A stretch of DNA of 64,000 nt from Corynebacterium pilosum DSM 20521 = CIP 103422 (GTDB lineage Bacteria > Actinomycetota > Actinomycetes > Mycobacteriales > Mycobacteriaceae), in the NCBI RefSeq assembly GCF_000373805.1, contig NZ_KB892472.1:1-64000 (forward strand). Direction: 5' to 3'. Under the pieces are notes generated by a model. It was given only the letters and a program-made list of their open reading frames with translations. It searched no databases and was not told where the DNA came from. The translations under genes were made by a program, and so were the position numbers. Of this stretch, positions 24,353-32,770 are shown one piece after another (within the stretch, counting starts at the first letter, position 1; each line of letters starts with the position of its first letter).

Positions 24353-25525
24353 TCAGCTCACTGTCTGGTCGACGGGAGCATCCGACACCACTGCTCCGAT
24401 GACGTGGGCGTCTACGTGGGAGAGGTCATCCCTCAAACGCTGCAGTGCAGCCTTGGTCCATTCGCGGGGAATAATCACAAGAACAGAGTCGGCCGTGCCA
24501 GCTGCGTGAATCGACTCGGACCAGCTCGCACGCAGGCCGTTAATATCGGCGTCAAGAGAGGACGCGATGGCGTTGGCTGCGTCGATCGAGGTGGAGTCGT
24601 GGTCGTCGATAAGCAACCTAATGCGTCCGCCGTCTCCTGCCGCGTGGCGGGCGAATTCGCTGGCCAGACTCCAGCGGTCGCTATCGCCTTCGGGTGCTGC
24701 GGGGCGGAAGACCGGGACGCCGAGCAGCTGCTCAATCTCGGAGCTATCGGCAGGTCGGCGCGCGGTGGCCTGCACGATGAGGGCGAGGAGGACGCCAAGC
24801 GCGAGACCTCCGACGAGGCCAAGCGCGAGCGTGCGCAGCGTGGATGGGGATGTGTCGATGCGGTTGGCCTCTGCGGATGTCACGATTTCTCCGGTAGGCC
24901 CCGCGCTGCTGCTCAGCTCAATTCTGCGTTGTTGCAGGTCAGCAATAGCGCGGCGTAGCGACTCGGCCTGGACCGCTTCGGGCGTACCACCCATCGCCGC
25001 CGCCATCTGTAGCGTTTCAAGAGCGCCCTCCTGCTGGATGATCTGCTCGTCTAGTGAACGCATCAGGTTCTCGTTGCGCATCGCGACGGCGTCTGACCCA
25101 ACCTGGAGGTAAGCCTCGGCCATCGCCATCGACCCAGTGGCAGCGCGCTGCGGGGTCTTCCCAGTAAAGGAAATGCGCAAAATCGTGCTCTCGGAATCGC
25201 CGCCGACTCTGGTGTTTTCGAGGAGTTTTTCGCTGGACCAACCGCCCCCCAGCGCCTGCGCGGCCGCCACTGCCGTTTTTGCTGATTCGGCGAGCTGGCG
25301 TTCGGTCGACATATCGAGAGAGTCGCTGGATGCCCCAGCCCCAACAGGAGTTACGTGCACGTGGGTGGTCGCTGTGTACTGCTTCGGCATGAACAAGATC
25401 ACCCCGATTGCCACCAGCATGCCCACAACGATCCCCACAGCGATCCACGCTTTTCGACGACGCAGGATGCGCCCAACCTGGTCGAAACCGAGGGATGCGT
25501 TTTCAATATAATTCTCTGTCTGCAT
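24353..25525 (-). CDS. Wzz/YveK-like polysaccharide chain-length protein
   Basis: A 390-aa protein with an N-terminal cytoplasmic stub, a membrane helix at about 26-46 (KAWIAVGIVVGMLVAIGVILF), an extracytoplasmic domain with the Wzz signature KQYTATTHVHVTP and long helices, and a second membrane helix near 250-270 (LALGLVGGLALGVLLALIVQ). The remaining about 120 residues resemble the fold of a bacterial tyrosine kinase domain without a Walker A motif, so it is probably not a kinase. It would set chain length with the Wzy-like protein. The ATG at 25525 is chosen because the longer frame would run into the upstream gene; the gap is then 20 bp. Confidence 0.83.
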   Translation of the reverse strand: MQTENYIENASLGFDQVGRILRRRKAWIAVGIVVGMLVAIGVILFMPKQYTATTHVHVTPVGAGASSDSLDMSTERQLAESAKTAVAAAQALGGGWSSEKLLENTRVGGDSESTILRISFTGKTPQRAATGSMAMAEAYLQVGSDAVAMRNENLMRSLDEQIIQQEGALETLQMAAAMGGTPEAVQAESLRRAIADLQQRRIELSSSAGPTGEIVTSAEANRIDTSPSTLRTLALGLVGGLALGVLLALIVQATARRPADSSEIEQLLGVPVFRPAAPEGDSDRWSLASEFARHAAGDGGRIRLLIDDHDSTSIDAANAIASSLDADINGLRASWSESIHAAGTADSVLVIIPREWTKAALQRLRDDLSHVDAHVIGAVVSDAPVDQTVS

Positions 25526-25545
25526 AACTGTCCTCAGATGTGGCT

Positions 25546-26454
25546 TTAATGAGTGAATCCGCCATTGTGAAACTCGCGCGCCCACCGCAGGCGTCCGCGT
25601 AATTTCCGTTGGAGGAATTGACGATGGGGAACGGGGACACGGGCAATCACGGGGGTGATAGCGCGTTCAAATTCGGCGAGCAGTCGTGCTCTCTCGTCGG
25701 GAGGTGCGAGCGCGATCGCAACGATTCTCTGCAACGCAACGCCGGTGATTTTTTGGCTGAGCTGGGAGAATATCTCGGCTTGGGAGGGGTCGCGCCAGGA
25801 GGAATTCCGCCACGATTCCGACGCCGTAATCTGCCCCGGATGCTGGCTATATAACAGCCCCCACGTTGCTATCCGACGCAGCGAGGCACCCCCGAGTGCT
25901 GCGCGCATCCAGAGGTCATAGTCTTCCGCCGGCACCTCACGGTATCCGCCGACCGCCTCAAGCGCGTGACGCTGCGCCACCATCGCCGGGTGCGACACCG
26001 GGTTGGTCAGCAGCAAATGCAGCGGGAACGCGGCCGGCGGGATTGGCACCGGCGCCGCCGGGCTGAGCTTGCGCCCTGCAACGTTTATCACCTGCGGAAA
26101 CACATAATCATCGCCGCTGTCCAACGCACGGAGTTCTGCCCGAAATCGCGTGGGCAGGCTCACATCATCGGCATCCATCCGCGCCACGATCGCCGAATCC
26201 GTGTGCTCCAGCAACCAATTCAGGGCCGTCGCGATCCCACCGGGTGTATCTTCGCTCTCGACCCGCAGACGCTTATCGACGACGCCCTTCGTGCTTCCCC
26301 CCTCGACCGCACGGTTAGCGGTGTCGTCGGTGGACCCGTCGTCAAGCACGACCAGCTCCGCATCAGCGGGCAGCGCGCGCAGCGTCGACGACACCGCTCG
26401 CGCCACGGTGTCCTCCGCGTTGAGGGCGGGGAGAATCACGCTAAGCCTGGGCAC
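25546..26454 (-). CDS. Family 2 glycosyltransferase
   Basis: A 302-aa GT2 enzyme. The GT-A start RLSVILPALNAEDTVARAVSSTL is followed by ELVVLDDGSTDDT and the metal-binding motif in SAIVARMDADDVSLPTRF (DxD near residue 100). SHPAMVAQRHALEAVGGYREVPAEDYDLWMRAALGG carries the ED catalytic base region. It is soluble or weakly membrane-bound by sequence. The start is GTG at 26454, overlapping the CDP-alcohol transferase gene by 14 bp. The acceptor is presumably the lipid-linked sugar begun by the phosphoglycosyltransferase encoded at 27760-28560. Confidence 0.9.
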   Translation of the reverse strand: MPRLSVILPALNAEDTVARAVSSTLRALPADAELVVLDDGSTDDTANRAVEGGSTKGVVDKRLRVESEDTPGGIATALNWLLEHTDSAIVARMDADDVSLPTRFRAELRALDSGDDYVFPQVINVAGRKLSPAAPVPIPPAAFPLHLLLTNPVSHPAMVAQRHALEAVGGYREVPAEDYDLWMRAALGGASLRRIATWGLLYSQHPGQITASESWRNSSWRDPSQAEIFSQLSQKITGVALQRIVAIALAPPDERARLLAEFERAITPVIARVPVPHRQFLQRKLRGRLRWAREFHNGGFTH

Positions 26455-27235
26455 TCACTGCCTCCTTGGCTTCGGCATCAACCGCTTGCAGGTCCGCGTA
26501 TCGACGACTCAGCGACACCATCGCGTGCGCCGCACTGATCAGTGCGAGGAGGCCGTAGCCCACTGTAAACAGTGGCGCGATGCCCCAGAGGATGAACATC
26601 CAGCACAACACCCCGGGATCGGTGGGCAGCAGGATCCAGGATCGCAGGTTTCCCCCGCGAGTCTGCGGCCGACCAGCTTTCCGAACCAACGCCTCTGCCA
26701 GAATCTGGCTGAGGAACTGCCCACTGGTCACCAGCGAGTAAACGAGCGCTACGACGGCCAACCATGCCAGTTCAGGGCGGTGCACCATGATCGCCATCGC
26801 CGTCGCGACATGAATAGCCGGCGACCGGAATGCGTCAACCACATGGTCGACCCACTCCCCTGTCACCGACGATGATCCACTGACACGCGCGAGTTGGCCA
26901 TCCGCAGAATCGAAAAGATAACCGGCGGCGAGAAACACTGCGACGAGCACCCCCACCCACCACGCAGGTTCCAGCGCGATGAGCAGGACCATACCGGTCA
27001 GGGACAGCCCTGCTGAGATGCCCGTGACCATGTTCGGGGTCCATCCCACCGAGTACGCGAATGCGGCGACGACGCGGGCCCCGCGACGGTTGATCCACCT
27101 GGTATATGCGGGAACACCCTGCGCTGGCTTCTGAGCCGAAGACAGGGATGCGATCGCCCAAGAGTAGCGCTGCGCGCGGGACTCGTGCTGGGTTGCCTGC
27201 TCGTCGTGAGTAGTCCGTGGTTGTTTCGTGGTCAT
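26441..27235 (-). CDS. CDP-alcohol phosphatidyltransferase family protein
   Basis: This 264-aa membrane protein has the full CDP-alcohol phosphotransferase motif in DSADGQLARVSG...TGEWVDHVVD, i.e. DG-x2-AR-x8-G-x3-D-x3-D (near residues 110-136), with six or so hydrophobic segments. Such enzymes move a phospho-alcohol from CMP to a hydroxyl acceptor; here the donor is probably the CDP-alcohol made by the overlapping cytidylyltransferase gene. The polar N-terminus of 45 residues is unusually long. Being inside a polysaccharide locus, its acceptor may be a sugar or a special lipid rather than the usual phospholipid precursor; this is an inference. Confidence 0.87.
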   Translation of the reverse strand: MTTKQPRTTHDEQATQHESRAQRYSWAIASLSSAQKPAQGVPAYTRWINRRGARVVAAFAYSVGWTPNMVTGISAGLSLTGMVLLIALEPAWWVGVLVAVFLAAGYLFDSADGQLARVSGSSSVTGEWVDHVVDAFRSPAIHVATAMAIMVHRPELAWLAVVALVYSLVTSGQFLSQILAEALVRKAGRPQTRGGNLRSWILLPTDPGVLCWMFILWGIAPLFTVGYGLLALISAAHAMVSLSRRYADLQAVDAEAKEAVSAQA

Positions 27236-27720
27236 AGCGATCGAGTTCTTTCCTCTGCGGTCGTCGGCACGCCCTCGCTGTGAATCTCTTGAGCCAAAAA
27301 CTCCCGCAACATCGACGATGATGTCGAGGGCGTATATGGCAGGTACTCCACGCGTGCTCCCACCGAGGCGAGCTCGGCCTCAAGCCTGTGCCCTTTGTCC
27401 GTCCCCTTCCAGTCATCGCCCTTAAACAACACGTCGAACGGGTGCCGTTCCCACGCCACTTTCTTATTCTGATCGATGTCTGTGACGACATCGTCGACAA
27501 AGCGCAGGCTGGCGATCAGTTCCATCCGCTCTGCATGAGGAACGACAGGTGGTCGACCCTTCATGCAGACCAGCGACTCATCAGTAGCAACGCCTACGAC
27601 GAGCCGATCACAGCGCTCACGGGCAGCCCGCAGGATATTGAGATGGCCGATGTGGAGCATGTCGAACCCGCCGGGAACATACCCGACGACGTCCTTCTGC
27701 TGATGTTTTCCTTTGCACAT
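27232..27720 (-). CDS. Glycerol-3-phosphate cytidylyltransferase-like nucleotidyltransferase
   Basis: A 162-aa cytoplasmic enzyme of the TagD/GCT type, which activates a phospho-alcohol with CTP. The HxGH motif is GGFDMLHIGHLNIL near residues 17-30, and KGRPP and FKGDDWKGTDKG follow. The C-terminal STSSSMLREFL corresponds to the RTxGISTT loop of the family, but altered to TPSTSSS, so the exact substrate is uncertain. Its end overlaps the CDP-alcohol transferase gene by 4 bp (ATGA), which strongly suggests the pair works in sequence. A role for ribitol-, glycerol- or inositol-type phosphates is possible; sequence cannot choose. Confidence 0.87.
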   Translation of the reverse strand: MCKGKHQQKDVVGYVPGGFDMLHIGHLNILRAARERCDRLVVGVATDESLVCMKGRPPVVPHAERMELIASLRFVDDVVTDIDQNKKVAWERHPFDVLFKGDDWKGTDKGHRLEAELASVGARVEYLPYTPSTSSSMLREFLAQEIHSEGVPTTAEERTRSL

Positions 27721-27759
27721 GATCCTAGGCCTTCTTTGTTTTCTTGGGGATTGCCTGCA

Positions 27760-28560
27760 CTAGTAAGCCCCATCTCGTGACAAAACAACTTTAAATGTTC
27801 TGAAGAAAATACTTAAATCTAGCGTAGTATTGCGGTTATCGACATAATACAAATCCAGCTCGATGGTCTCCTCCCAGGTCAGATTTGAGCGGCCCATCAC
27901 CTGCCAGAGTCCCGACAAACCCGGCTTCACGCTCATCCGACGTTTTTCCTCGTCGCAGTATTGCGCATACTCCCGCGGCAAAGGTGGCCGCGGGCCGATC
28001 AGGCTCATCTGCCCTACCAAAACATTAAAAAGTTGCGGCAGTTCATCAAGGCTGGACTGGCGTAGGAATTTTCCCGACCTGATAATGCGCGGATCGTCCT
28101 TCAACTTGAACAGCTTGGGTTCGCTTTCCAGCTCAGTACCTGCGATGTGGTGTGTAACTTCCGGGAGGACGTCTTCGGCATCTGTGCGCATGGTGCGGAA
28201 TTTCAGCATCGTGAAATCCTCGCCCTGATATCCGATACGGCGCTGCCTAAAGAGGACTGGCCCACCGTCATCCAGCTTGATCACTAAGGCCACGAACACC
28301 ATCAATGGAGCGAGGACGATCAGCGCAGTCGCCGAAACAGCAACATCACCGATTCGCTTAAGGGGCCGATAAAAGTAGGTCCGTGACCCGCCGGATACAG
28401 CAGGAAATCGTCGAGCGGTACCCCGCAAAGCCATTGCCATAATCGTGTCCTTGAGTGCATGATGATCCGCCCTAACTCGCCGCAAGTGCGACCCTTTCGG
28501 GCCCAGCACCCATGGAGCAAAGGTGTAGTTAACGGGCATGAAACTGCGAATTAACACCAC
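27760..28560 (-). CDS. Initiating sugar-phosphate transferase (WbaP/CpsE C-terminal type)
   Basis: A 266-aa membrane-bound phosphoglycosyltransferase that starts the repeat unit by moving a sugar phosphate to undecaprenyl phosphate. After a hydrophobic segment (VAVSATALIVLAPLMVFVALVI, about 74-96) come the family blocks GPVLFRQRRIGYQGEDFTMLKFRTM, LRQSSLDELPQLFNVLVGQMSLIGPRPPLP and KPGLSGLWQVMGRSNLTWEE, including the catalytic Asp-Glu pair. It lacks the four N-terminal helices of full-length WbaP. The start is unsure (GTG at 28560 or ATG at 28539); no good ribosome-binding site precedes either. It is the first gene of the minus-strand polysaccharide operon. Confidence 0.9.
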   Translation of the reverse strand: MVLIRSFMPVNYTFAPWVLGPKGSHLRRVRADHHALKDTIMAMALRGTARRFPAVSGGSRTYFYRPLKRIGDVAVSATALIVLAPLMVFVALVIKLDDGGPVLFRQRRIGYQGEDFTMLKFRTMRTDAEDVLPEVTHHIAGTELESEPKLFKLKDDPRIIRSGKFLRQSSLDELPQLFNVLVGQMSLIGPRPPLPREYAQYCDEEKRRMSVKPGLSGLWQVMGRSNLTWEETIELDLYYVDNRNTTLDLSIFFRTFKVVLSRDGAY

Positions 28561-28842
28561 CCAGATTAACGCAACCTAAGATTAAGATAAATTCCTACAG
28601 TATGGACAACCGTGCTTTACACCTACGTATCTCGCCAGAAAATTTTCACCAGAACGAGGGAGCTAGACATCACTGCAGCCGCCCTGCCTGCTGATATCAA
28701 TTCGCCTCTCCCGATGTCAGATGTAAATGAACAAGCCACCCCAACCAATACAACATGTCTCTAGAACTAATCTGGCTACCCCCTTTCTGGGTTAAGCAGA
28801 TTTACCAACACTTAAAATTATTTAAGTTTCACAAAAGGAAAT
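28561..28842. other. A+T-rich region upstream of the polysaccharide operon
   Basis: This stretch presumably contains the promoter of the sugar-phosphate transferase gene. TAAGAT and TAATCT boxes lie within 40 bp of its start. A plus-strand frame of about 50 codons from 28613 has no start signal or known homology that I recognise. 28809-28829 contains a near-palindromic TTAAAATTATTTAA. Nothing else is supported. Confidence 0.45.
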
Positions 28843-28888
28843 GCCCCGGCTGCACAACCCTGTCGGTCAGGAGTTGTGCAGCCGGGGC
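28843..28888 (-). terminator. Terminator after the CoA-transferase gene
   Basis: GCCCCGGCTGCACAAC (28843-28858) pairs perfectly with GTTGTGCAGCCGGGGC (28873-28888), a 16-bp stem, followed on the minus strand by ATTTCCTTTTGTG. It lies 29 bp beyond the CoA-transferase stop codon. Confidence 0.85.
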
Positions 28889-28917
28889 ACTATGGCCCGG
28901 TCGGGCCAAGAAGCGTG

Positions 28918-30417
28918 TTACTTCTTCATGGTGCCGGTCTCAGCCAGGCGGGTGTGGAACTCGAAGGCGGTTGCCAGGTCCACCGGGGTGTGTCCACCGT
29001 TGGCCATGCCGCGCTCCAAGTACTCCTCGAGCAGTGGGCGGTAGTCAGGATGTGCCACCTCGATCATCTTCTTCGCACGCTGGCGTGGTGCCAGGCCGCG
29101 CAGGTCTGCGTAGCCCTGCTCGGTCACGATCACCATGACGTCGTGCTCGGTGTGGTCGATGTGGGAGGAGAATGGGACGATGCAGGAGATCGCGCCGTCC
29201 TTCGCCACGGATGGGGTGATGAAGGAGGAGATGTAGGCGTTACGGGTGAAGTCACCGGAGCCGCCAATGCCGTTCATCACCTTCGAACCGGAGACGTTGG
29301 TGGAGTTGACGTTGCCGAACAGGTCGGCCTCGATCAGGCCGTTGGTAGCAATCAGGCCAACGCGGCGGATGATCTCTGGATGGTTCGAGATCGCCTGTGG
29401 GCGCAGGATGATGTGCTTGTTGTAGAAGTCAGCGTTGTCGTTCATGCGCTGAGCTGCCTCAGGCGACAGGGAGAAGGAGGTTGCGGATGCCATGGACATC
29501 TTGCCTGCGTCGATCAGGTCCAGCATGCCGTCCTGGATGACCTCGGTGTAGGCGGTGATGTTCTCAAACTTGGAGTCCAGCAGACCTGCCATCACGGCGT
29601 TAGGAACGTTGCCCACGCCGGACTGCATGATGTAGTTGTCGTAGGTCAGACGGCCGGCGGCAACCTCGTCCTCGAGGAACTGCAGGAAGTTCGCGGCGAT
29701 CTTCTCGGAGACCTCGTCTGGTGCCTTGAATGGCGCGTTACGGTCAGCCTCATTGGTCTCCACGACGGCGACGATCTTGGATGGGTCAATGCGGTGTACG
29801 GTCTCACCGATGCGGTCGCCCACGTTGACGATCTCGAATGGCTTGCGGTCCCACAGGCGCTCTGGCGCGTAGATGTCGTGCATGCCTTCGAGGTCTTCGG
29901 ACTGCCAGGAGTTCACCTCGATGATCACCTTGTCAGCTGCCTCAACGTACTCGACGTTGTTGCCCACTGCCGACGATGGAACGATTGCGCCATCTTCCTT
30001 GATCTTGACGGCCTCAATGATGGCAACCTGCATCTCGCCGAAGAAGCCCTGGACGACCTGCTGGCCGAGGTGGGAGAGGTGAACATCCGAGTAGAATGCG
30101 TCACCGGAGTTGAACTGGCCGCGCAGGGTGCGGTCCGAGTTATATGGAGTACGGAAGTTGATCGCGTTTGCTTCAGCAAGCACGCCGTCGCAGTCATCTG
30201 CGGTGGATGCGCCGGAGAAGACGTTGATCTTGAACTCTTCGCCGCGACCGTGTGCCGCCTTAGCCTTCTCTGCGATGGCCTTTGGCAGTGCCTTCGGGTA
30301 GCCAGCGCCGGTAAAGCCGGAGATGCCGACATTGTCGCCATTGTTGATGAATTCGGCAGCTTCCTCGGCGGACATGACCTTGCCGCGCAGCTGGTCATTG
30401 AGAATGCGATCGCTCAT
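28918..30417 (-). CDS. actA: Acetyl-CoA hydrolase / succinyl-CoA:acetate CoA-transferase
   Basis: A 499-aa enzyme of the acetyl-CoA hydrolase/CoA-transferase family that exchanges CoA between succinyl-CoA, acetate and propionate-type acids. Seen are SGFTGAGYPKALPKAI, INVFSGASTADDCDGVLAEANA, the block IIEVNSWQSEDLEG, the catalytic-Glu region VVVETNEADR, and the late GIGGSGDFTRNAYISSFITPS and EHDVMVIVTEQGYADLRGLAPRQRA. It matches C. glutamicum Cg2840 (ActA/Cat) by recall, upstream of and divergent from dusB. If sucCD is missing genome-wide, this enzyme could supply the succinyl-CoA step of the TCA cycle; the window cannot prove this. The ATG is at 30417; only a weak GAGG lies upstream. Confidence 0.93.
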   Translation of the reverse strand: MSDRILNDQLRGKVMSAEEAAEFINNGDNVGISGFTGAGYPKALPKAIAEKAKAAHGRGEEFKINVFSGASTADDCDGVLAEANAINFRTPYNSDRTLRGQFNSGDAFYSDVHLSHLGQQVVQGFFGEMQVAIIEAVKIKEDGAIVPSSAVGNNVEYVEAADKVIIEVNSWQSEDLEGMHDIYAPERLWDRKPFEIVNVGDRIGETVHRIDPSKIVAVVETNEADRNAPFKAPDEVSEKIAANFLQFLEDEVAAGRLTYDNYIMQSGVGNVPNAVMAGLLDSKFENITAYTEVIQDGMLDLIDAGKMSMASATSFSLSPEAAQRMNDNADFYNKHIILRPQAISNHPEIIRRVGLIATNGLIEADLFGNVNSTNVSGSKVMNGIGGSGDFTRNAYISSFITPSVAKDGAISCIVPFSSHIDHTEHDVMVIVTEQGYADLRGLAPRQRAKKMIEVAHPDYRPLLEEYLERGMANGGHTPVDLATAFEFHTRLAETGTMKK

Positions 30418-30521
30418 TGTGATTAGTAACCTCAGTGTTCTAGGGGGTGTCAGTTATTACATTCCAGCATATTGTGACCCAGATTCCATTTCCACGCCAC
30501 AGGATTTGCCGATTCACCCCT

Positions 30522-30631
30522 AAAACTTTGCATCCCAGCTAACCCTGCTGGTCAGCGCGTCGGGTACCCACTTTGCCAACACAACAGACGTGACCAATCC
30601 CCACATTCCCTCACCCCCACCAGTACCCCCG
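30522..30631. promoter_or_regulatory. Candidate RamB and RamA sites between actA and dusB
   Basis: AAAACTTTGCAT (30522-30533) and ACTTTGCCAA (30570-30579) resemble the RamB consensus (A/G)AACTTTGCAAA. Tandem C-runs at 30613-30619 (ACCCCCA) and 30625-30631 (ACCCCCG), 12 bp apart, resemble RamA sites, as does ACCCCT at 30516. Placement 100-210 bp upstream of the CoA-transferase start suits acetate-dependent control. The rest of 30418-30712 contains the dusB leader and nothing else that I can name. Confidence 0.4.
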
Positions 30632-30652
30632 TACTGTTAGTGCGATCTTTTC

Positions 30653-30664
30653 GCTTGTCGACGA
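30653..30664 (+). repeat. Copy of the GCTTRWCGACGA motif (intergenic)
   Basis: TTTTCGCTTGTCGACGAG lies about 50 bp upstream of dusB, outside coding sequence. It shares the extended TTTTCGCTT left side with the copies at 7077 and 47539; see the findings. Confidence 0.55.
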
Positions 30665-30712
30665 GCCCTGTCTCCCGGACCATGTTTGGAATTTCACGTC
30701 AGCCTTGGAACA

Positions 30713-31897
30713 ATGGCGCGTGTGACAACGACCCCGGTAATGGCCGCGCGCCCAACTCTGCGCATCGGCAATCTCGATCTCGACTCACCTGTCATCCTCG
30801 CTCCGATGGCAGGTGTAACAAACATGCCCTTTCGTGTACTGTGCCGCGAGATTGAGGAAGAGCTGACCGGAACCTCGTCGGGGCTGTATGTCTGCGAGAT
30901 GATTACCGCACGCGCGCTGGTCGAGGGCAACGAAAAGACCTTGCACATGACCGCGTTTGCAGACGTGGAAACGCCACGCTCGATGCAGTTATATACCGTC
31001 GACCCCGAGTACACCTACAAGGCCGTACGCAAGATCGTCGACGAGGACATGGCCGACCACGTTGATATGAATTTCGGCTGCCCCGTCCCGAAGGTCACAC
31101 GCCGCGGCGGCGGGTCCGCCATCCCCTACAAGAGGCGCCTGTACGGAAATATCGTGGCCGCAGCGGTTAAGGCTGCAGAGGGCTCCGGAATCCCTGTTAC
31201 GGTGAAGTTCCGCATCGGTATCGACGAAGATACGCATACGCATTTCGACGCCGGCCGCATCGCCGCCGAGGAAGGTGCCGCAGCCGTCACCCTGCACGCT
31301 CGTACAGCTGCGGAGCGCTACTCTGGCCAGGCGCACTGGGATGAGATTGCCCGGCTTGTGGAGCACATGGAGGGCACTGGTGTCCCTGTCTTAGGCAACG
31401 GCGACATTTTCGCCGCTGACGACGCGGCACGGATGATGGAGCACACAGGCTGCGCCGGCGTAGAGGTCGGCCGTGGCTGCCTTGGCCGCCCATGGCTCTT
31501 CGCACAGCTGGGAGCCCAGCTCCGTGGAGAGGAGATCCCCGCCGACCCCACGCTGGGCACCGTCACCGAGATCATCTACCGGCACGCTGAGCTCCTTGCG
31601 GAGCATTCCGGCGAACACCACGCCTGCCGCGATATCCGCAAACACATCGCGTGGTACTTGCGCGGCTACCCCGTCGGCGGTGAGGTACGTAAAGAATTGG
31701 CGCAGGTGTCGTCGTTAAGCGAACTGCGTGAGAAACTGGCGCCCTGGGCCGACTCCACCGTGCGTGCCGAGGACGCCGATGGTGCACGCGGCCGCCAGGG
31801 GTCCGCTTCTAAGGTGGCGCTTCCCGACGGCTGGCTGGACGATCCTGAAGATGAGACGGTGCCGGAAGGCGCGGAAATTGAGAATAACGGCGGTTAA
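30713..31897 (+). CDS. dusB: tRNA-dihydrouridine synthase DusB
   Basis: This FMN-dependent enzyme reduces specific uridines in tRNA D-loops. The 394-aa protein has the Dus N-terminus PVILAPMAGVTNMPFRVLCRE, DMNFGCPVPKVTRRGGGSAI with the catalytic Cys, VTVKFRIGID, AVTLHARTAAERYSGQAHWD, and VPVLGNGDIFAADDAARMMEHTGCAGVEVGRG. A C-terminal extension of about 60 residues is acidic and probably disordered. The ATG at 30713 is preferred over a TTG 27 bp upstream; the ribosome-binding site is weak. It is divergent from actA, as in C. glutamicum. Confidence 0.94.
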   Translation: MARVTTTPVMAARPTLRIGNLDLDSPVILAPMAGVTNMPFRVLCREIEEELTGTSSGLYVCEMITARALVEGNEKTLHMTAFADVETPRSMQLYTVDPEYTYKAVRKIVDEDMADHVDMNFGCPVPKVTRRGGGSAIPYKRRLYGNIVAAAVKAAEGSGIPVTVKFRIGIDEDTHTHFDAGRIAAEEGAAAVTLHARTAAERYSGQAHWDEIARLVEHMEGTGVPVLGNGDIFAADDAARMMEHTGCAGVEVGRGCLGRPWLFAQLGAQLRGEEIPADPTLGTVTEIIYRHAELLAEHSGEHHACRDIRKHIAWYLRGYPVGGEVRKELAQVSSLSELREKLAPWADSTVRAEDADGARGRQGSASKVALPDGWLDDPEDETVPEGAEIENNGG

Positions 31898-31989
31898 GAT
31901 GGCAGTTCATTTTGTAGACACTTTGCCGTTACAAACATGTAATTTCACTCATCGCGCAATTTTCTGGGACATGCCATAAGATGTGGCCC

Positions 31990-32733
31990 ATGCGTACTGT
32001 CTACCGTGAACATCTTGACGCTTTCGCACATGATCTGCTGGTCATGTGCGATACCGTGCGTTCGATCATGGACAGGGCGTCGGAGGCGCTTCTCACCTCA
32101 TCGTTGGAGAAGGCCGAAGACGCCTTGTCCATCGCTGACCCTTTGGAAGATATCCGAATCCGCTGCGAGGAACGCGCCGTTGAGCTCCTCGCGCTGGAAA
32201 ACCCTGTGGCGTCCGACCTGCGCCAAGTCGTCTCCTCGATCTATATCGTCGAGGACTTCTCCCGCATGGCGGCGCTGGCCATGCACATTGCGAAGACAGC
32301 GCGCCGCCGCCACCCTGACCCAGTCCTGCCCGATTCGGTGAAGGGCTATGTCGAGGAGATGGCGCGCTTGGTCTGTGAAATGGGCGAAAAGACCCACGAC
32401 CTCTTGGTCGACCCTGACGCCGATGTCGCGCTTGTCCTCAGCCAGGACGACGATGCCGTTGACGACCTCAACGATTTCCTGCTTAATCTGCTGACCCAGC
32501 GGGAGTGGCAGCACTCCACCCGTGAGGCCGTTGATTTGGCCCTTCTCACGCGCTTCTACGAGCGCTACGCTGACCACTGCGTCAACGTTGCCGCGCGTAT
32601 CGTCTATCTCATCACCGGCCTGATGCCTACCGAGTACAAGGAGAAGGTGGAATCAGACCGCGTCGACCAAGAGCTCAACGAGCGCTTCGAGGCTTTGGAG
32701 CGCCAGTTCCGCCGCGGTTACCGCACCGAGTAG
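31990..32733 (+). CDS. phoU: Phosphate signalling regulator PhoU
   Basis: PhoU links the Pst transporter to phosphate-responsive signalling and dampens phosphate uptake. The 247-aa protein has the typical duplicated three-helix bundle with conserved stretches E...R..CEERAVELLALENPVASDLRQVVS near residues 45-80, and the second repeat YERYADHCVNVAARIVYLITG near 190-210. Start MRTVYREHLDAF resembles mycobacterial PhoU; an ATG 9 bp earlier is also in frame. It faces the pst genes convergently and is separated from pstB by a hairpin terminator. Confidence 0.93.
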   Translation: MRTVYREHLDAFAHDLLVMCDTVRSIMDRASEALLTSSLEKAEDALSIADPLEDIRIRCEERAVELLALENPVASDLRQVVSSIYIVEDFSRMAALAMHIAKTARRRHPDPVLPDSVKGYVEEMARLVCEMGEKTHDLLVDPDADVALVLSQDDDAVDDLNDFLLNLLTQREWQHSTREAVDLALLTRFYERYADHCVNVAARIVYLITGLMPTEYKEKVESDRVDQELNERFEALERQFRRGYRTE

Positions 32734-32770
32734 GCCTTCGCGTAACGCGCACACGCGTAGCGCATAAATA

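Noticed and set aside
28876..30426. 516-codon plus-strand open frame opposite the CoA-transferase gene
   Set aside because: It is an antisense shadow of actA, caused by codon use in G+C-rich DNA; the amino-acid pattern is not like a protein family and actA on the other strand is clearly real.
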